A DNA stretch of 64,000 nt, taken from assembly GCA_964017185.1 (NCBI GenBank), contig OZ024875.1, positions 26,173,456 through 26,237,455 of the forward strand, in the 5' to 3' direction. The stretch's first letter is position 1. Each line of letters opens with the position of its first letter. The notes under the pieces were generated by a model that had not been told where the DNA came from, searched no databases, and worked only from the letters and a program-made list of their open reading frames with translations. The position numbers and the translations under genes were made by a program. Positions 54,201 through 60,200 of the stretch are shown here, in pieces. This DNA is from Rugalucina vietnamica (Eukaryota; Mollusca; Bivalvia; Lucinida; Lucinidae).

Positions 54201-57200
54201 AATCAATACTCCAAATAAGATGGAAAACAATCAAACAGTCACTGCTTCCTACTGGCAACACAGGACAAATTCAGAGCTACTTGTTTTCCTTTAGCATTTC
54301 TTCTCTCGAGGTCTGATTTTGGTATCTATATAGATTAACATGAAGCTTAGAATTCAATATTCAGATAGTACTGTTGTAGAAGGAATGGTTTAGGCCAGAA
54401 GGAGCGGCGATTGAATTTCTATCCTGCACAAAAATGTAACATTCAAACAAGCATGATCAGTAATGTTTCTTTCTTTGAGGTTATTCAATGATACAGATGA
54501 AATGTTAAATAACTGACAACGAGTTAGCACAACATGTTCAGCCTGGTGGTGTCACTTCCTTGAAAGCTCATTTAACAACTCCAGAGAAAACATAACACAT
54601 TAAACACCAGAGACTTGTACAGTCACTTGCTTTAATGACGAAAAAATGCAAGTGATCAATCGTCTACACGCATGATACCCTGCCACAAAAATTTAATGTA
54701 GTTCAAATGCACGTAATATATCGCTGACATTGATTAGAAACTATAAAGTTTCAAAATTTAGGCAAAGCCAAGGGCTGTAACTCTGTACTTATTTGACAAA
54801 ATTTACCAATCTACATGTACAATACCAAACCCTCCTATCAGACATGAACTTCTTTACAAAGTTTGAAGAAAATTGGTCAATAAATCGAAATGCTCAAGGA
54901 TGAGAGCATCTCATTGTGAAAATGACCAACAGTGAGTACCTGGTAGGCACTTTAATTATTTTGTTGTGATATTAAAATGAATTTGATATGCTACAAGTAT
55001 GTTGCCAATTAATGCAGTTACTGCACAGCTGATGTGCGGCTTTTTTTTCGCCTATGCAAAATGTTGGTTTTCTTGTGTGGCGGCTCACAATAAACCAAGA
55101 TAATAAACCAAGAAGCTTATTCTTAACACAAGAACACTGCAGAGGTCGATATTGCACCTGAATCGGGCAAAATAATTAACAAGAACTCCGCGGAGGTCGA
55201 TATCGCACCTGCATCGGGCAAAATAACTAAAAACGTGAAATATAGGTCCAGGGCACCAGGTTCAGGTGTGTTCTGAAAGGGTATGTGAAGGACTTTTACT
55301 ATGCAAGGTTTCACACTTGCAGCTATCACTGATGCAGAAAAAAAAACTTTGACGTAAAAATTCACAAAGTCAATGGACCGAGAAATAAAGGTCAAGGTGA
55401 GCGGGTCAAGGTGCGTGTTTGAAGGGTATGTCAAGGACAATTACTATGCAAGGTTTCACACTCACAGCTAACACTGATGCAGAGAAAACCAAACTTCAAC
55501 ATAAAAAATAACAAAGTCAATGGACCGTGAAATATAGGTCAAGGTCAGCGGGTCAAGGTGCATGCTTAAAGGGTATGTCAAGGACAATTACTATGCAAGG
55601 TTTCACAATCCTAGCTATCACTGATGCAGAGAAAACGGAACTTCGACGTAAAAATTAACAAAGTCAATGGACCGTGAAATATAGGTCAAGGGCACCGGGT
55701 CAAGGTGCGTGCTTGAAGGGTATGTCAAGGACAATTACTATGCAAGGTTTCACAATCCTAGCTATCACTGATGCAGAGAAAACGGAACTTCGACGTAAAA
55801 ATTAACAAAGTCAATGGACCGTTAAATATAGGTCAAGGGCACTGGGTCAAGGTGCGTGCTTGAAGGGTATGTTAAGGACAATTACTATGCAAGGTTTCAC
55901 AATCCTAGCTATCACTGATGCAGAGAAAACCAAACTTCAACGTAAAAATTAACAAAGTCAATGGACCGTGAAATATAGGTCAAGGTCAGCGGGTCAAGGT
56001 GCGTGCTTGAAGGGTATGTCAAGGACAATTAATATGTAAGGTTTCACACTCACAGCTATCACTGATGCAGAGAAAACAGAACTTCGACGTAAAAATTAAC
56101 AAAGTCAATGTACCGTGAAATATAGGTCAAGGTCAGCGGGTCAAGGTGCGTGCTTGAAGGGTATGTCAAGGACAATTACTATGCAAGGTTTCACAATCCT
56201 AGCTATCACTTATGTAGAAAAAACCAAACTTCGACGTAAATGTTGACGGACGAACGGACGAACGGACGGACGGACGGACGGAAATTTGGACTCCTATATC
56301 GCACTCTGCTATAAGCAGGTGCGATAAAAATTTGGACTCCTATATCGCACTCTGCTATAAGCAGGTGCGATAAAAACATGAAATATAGGTCGAGGGCACC
56401 AGGTCAAGGTGTGCAATTAAAGGGTATTTCAAGGACAATATTAAACCATGCAAGATTTCACACTCACAGCTATCACAGGTGCAGAGGAAACCTTTGACAT
56501 AAAAATTTAAAAAGTCAGTGGACCGTGAAATATAAGTCGAGGCCATTGGGTCAAGGTGCATGCCAAGGACAGTAAATATGCAAGGTTTCACACTCACAGC
56601 TATCATAGGTGCAGAGGAAACCTAACTTTGACGTAAAAATTTACAAAGTCAGTGGACCATAAAATATAGGTCAAGGGCATCGGGTCAAGGTGCATGCTTG
56701 AAGGGTATTTCAAGGACAATAACTATGCAAGGTTTCACACTCACAGCTATCACAGGTGCAGAGAAAACAAAACTTCGACATTAAAATTTCCGAAGTCATT
56801 GAACTGTGAAATATAGGTCAAGGTCATCGGGTCAAGATGCGTGCTTGACGGGTATTCCAAGGACAATAACTATGCAAGGTTTCACACACACAGCTATCAC
56901 AGTGTAGAGAAAACCTAACTTCGACGTAAAAATTTACAAAGTCAATGGACCATGAAATATAGATCAAGGGCATCGGGTCAAGGTGCGTGCTTGAAGAGTA
57001 TGTCAATGACAATAACTATGCAAGGTTTTACACTCACAGCTATCACAGGTGCAAAGAAAGCCTAACTTTGACGTAAAAATTAACAAAGTCAATGGACCGT
57101 GAAATAAAGGTCAAGGACATCGGGTCAAGGTGCGTGCTTAAAGTGTGTGTCAAAGACAATAACTATGCATGGTTTCACATTCACAGCTATCATAGGTGTA

Positions 57201-60200
57201 GAGAAAACCTAACTTCGACGTGATTGTTGACCGACGGATGGACGGAAATTTGGACTCCTATATCGCACCCTGCTATAAGCAGGTGCGATAAAAATCTTGA
57301 TTATTTGGCCCTTTTGGCATGTGCCTCTTGATTCAGACCACATGTATGTTAACTCTTGAAATTGCAGCACAAGTGTATGGCTTGATCATGACTGATAAGG
57401 GTACAACATGGCCCCATTGTTTTACTGCTTCCAAAGGAAGTAACCATCGCCATTCAGTGGCCCCAGAAAGTTACCCTGTACATCATCCACAGTGCCGACT
57501 ATATTTTCCTTTCGATCCTATGGGATCAGTATGAATATTTGGAGTATAGGAAATAGACAATATTTCAAGAAAGCTCTTCTTCATCAGGAAAACATGTCCG
57601 TGAAAAGTATACCCAATCAAACCCCAATTTTATATAGTAAAACTGGGGTATGCAGGGGTATTATACCTATTTTTTCTTATTTTTGCTTCAAAACACAGAT
57701 TGTGGGTACTCCTTAGAACCACCTCGGCGAAGCGCCTGCGGTTCTAATGTGTACCCACAATCCATGTTTTGAGCAAAAATAAGAAAAATATCAAAATTTT
57801 TCAGCTGAAAATTTCAATTTTTAAAGCTCAAAAATCTCTGTATATTGCATGGGCAAGTTTTCGTAATGTTAACGGTATTTTGACTGTTTGGTCCGTTTTG
57901 GAGTATGAGTCTTTGATTGGTAACGGATCGTTTCGACTATGATTCGTTTCGGCCTTAAGTCATTTCACTCATGAGTTGATTCAACCCGATTCGTTTCGGC
58001 ACTGGGTCCTTTCGGCCAACTTTGTTGGTTCAGTTCGGCCTGATTTTTTTACCAATCATAATAAGTTGTTTTTGCTGGTTGTCATATAAATAAGGCTAAA
58101 TAATGATGCCTCCTAGGGTACTATGATCCATTATATGGAGTCGATTTGCATGTGTGACCACATCAAGGTGAAAAATACACACACTTATTTGGTTCATTGT
58201 ACTTTATACCCATGGATTTTTTTCGGGTGTCTCAGAGGCTGAAATAAGGCCCCATTCCCAATGAGATTTGCCTTAGGAGAATTTTTTCCCAATTTGTAGA
58301 AAAAAATTCTCAGTCACAGCTGAAAATTATTTTCAATTGTTCAATTCCTTGTGAAATATAAGTTCTGCTGTTTGAAATGATATTAGCTTGGTATTTTATG
58401 TTATTAAATGATTCTAAATGCATAAGCTTGATAAACTATGTCAACTTGGTAATAAAATCAATTTTGAATATTCTGAAAATTTCCCAAATTCAGGTTTTAC
58501 GTCGCTAATTTTCCCAATCGGAAAGGCCCTAGGGCCCCTTCCCAAAATTGCAAAAAAAATCCCTGATACCTGCCAATTATTACCAATCACTACACTATGG
58601 ATTAAAATCGAAATATTCTTACTCATCTCAAAAGATAAAAAGGAAAATATAATTTGCACTATGAATGATTTAATTGGGGGGGGGGGGGGGGGGGGGGGGG
58701 GCGCCACACAGCTTTACAGTAATATCAAATAAATATAATGGTTACATCCTTTGGAAGCAGTAAAAACATTCAAAGAGAGAAGGTGGGTCATATTGTACAA
58801 TTTCAGATACAGTAATGAACAATCATCACTGTGAGTAGTGTTTCCCCCAGTCTCAAAAAAGGGCATGGTAAGGTTGCCAAATAAGGGCACTTTTTAACGC
58901 GCTGCAGCATGTCAAAAGGGCACTTTCGATGTGCGACGTCAAACAAAAGGGCACTTTCAAGTGGCTCATGGGTAGAAGGGCACATTTATGCACAGTCATT
59001 AAATTTAACACTTATTTTCTCTATAATTTCAAATTTGCTTTTCAGCTTCAATTGTTCTTTCCTCAATTTCCATAGTTCAGGATTCATTTTTACCAGAGAC
59101 AACTTAGAAAATTTCTTTTCCCTCTGCCTCACATTACTTTAATACTGAATTAACCATAGGAGATAACCTCACTTGTGATTTGTTTTGAAAAGTAAACTAT
59201 AATTGAAAATTGAAACTAATTAAATGGCACACTTATATCACCAGGTAGGACATTCGATTTTCACACCTTTTCTGATTAACAGCTCATTTGGTGTCAAATT
59301 GGGTACTTTTCATTGAGTAATTATCAACATTTACCACTGCAATTAAGTGACAATAAACAAGTGATTAAAGCAATCAACAACTGTGGAAGTCATGATCATA
59401 AATTTTGCCAAATTTGTTTCTGCAGACTCCAAGCAAAAAGTCTTGTAACTTCCTTATTTTTTGTCCGATTCTGACAAACTTTTTACCAAAATGTAGGGCA
59501 CAGAGTGTAGATTGCAAAAAATGGCATGGCACTGGGAAAAAGGGCAAAGGTCTGGAGAAAAAGGGCATTGCGCGGCGCCATAGTAAAAGTGGCTAGGGGA
59601 AACACTAGTGACGCTTTACAAAAGGCAACTATCACAGTAAAGGAAGACCCTTGTCCTGCAGTTTCAAGAACTTACATCAGGGAGGTCTAAATCAATATGC
59701 CTTTGTCCACCTTTTGAGACTACTGTTAAATCATGATTATATTCTAAAAATGGGTGTTGGCCTTTAAGAACTTTTGAACTTTAAATACATGTAAGTAATC
59801 GAAATGATAAAATAAACTGGCGAGCTTAGTTTACAAATTTTGTAAAATCAAAATTGATCATACAGTATACAGTAATGTGTGTAAATTTTGTAATATTATT
59901 ATAATTACACACATACATGTACATCTTAATGTGACAAAATTTGGTAAACTTGTACATCAACTTATGCAGAATGATAAAACAAATGGACACTATATCATTC
60001 TGGCAACCATAAATGCAAACTAGACATATGTGTAAAACACTGAATCCAAAACCATATGCTTGCCCCTAACCTTGCAGTTAAATAATATGATTTTTCATTT
60101 AAATTTCGTTGATTTTTGATAAAAAAAAAATCTGTCAGCAAACAATGTATACCCAGACAAACACTGCTTCTAGCATTCAAATAAACTACCTATTTAAATT

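Noticed and set aside
58418-58732. 104-codon frame ending in a poly-Gly run
   Set aside because: The Gly run is the G26 homopolymer; the rest is AT-rich intron with no protein-like features.
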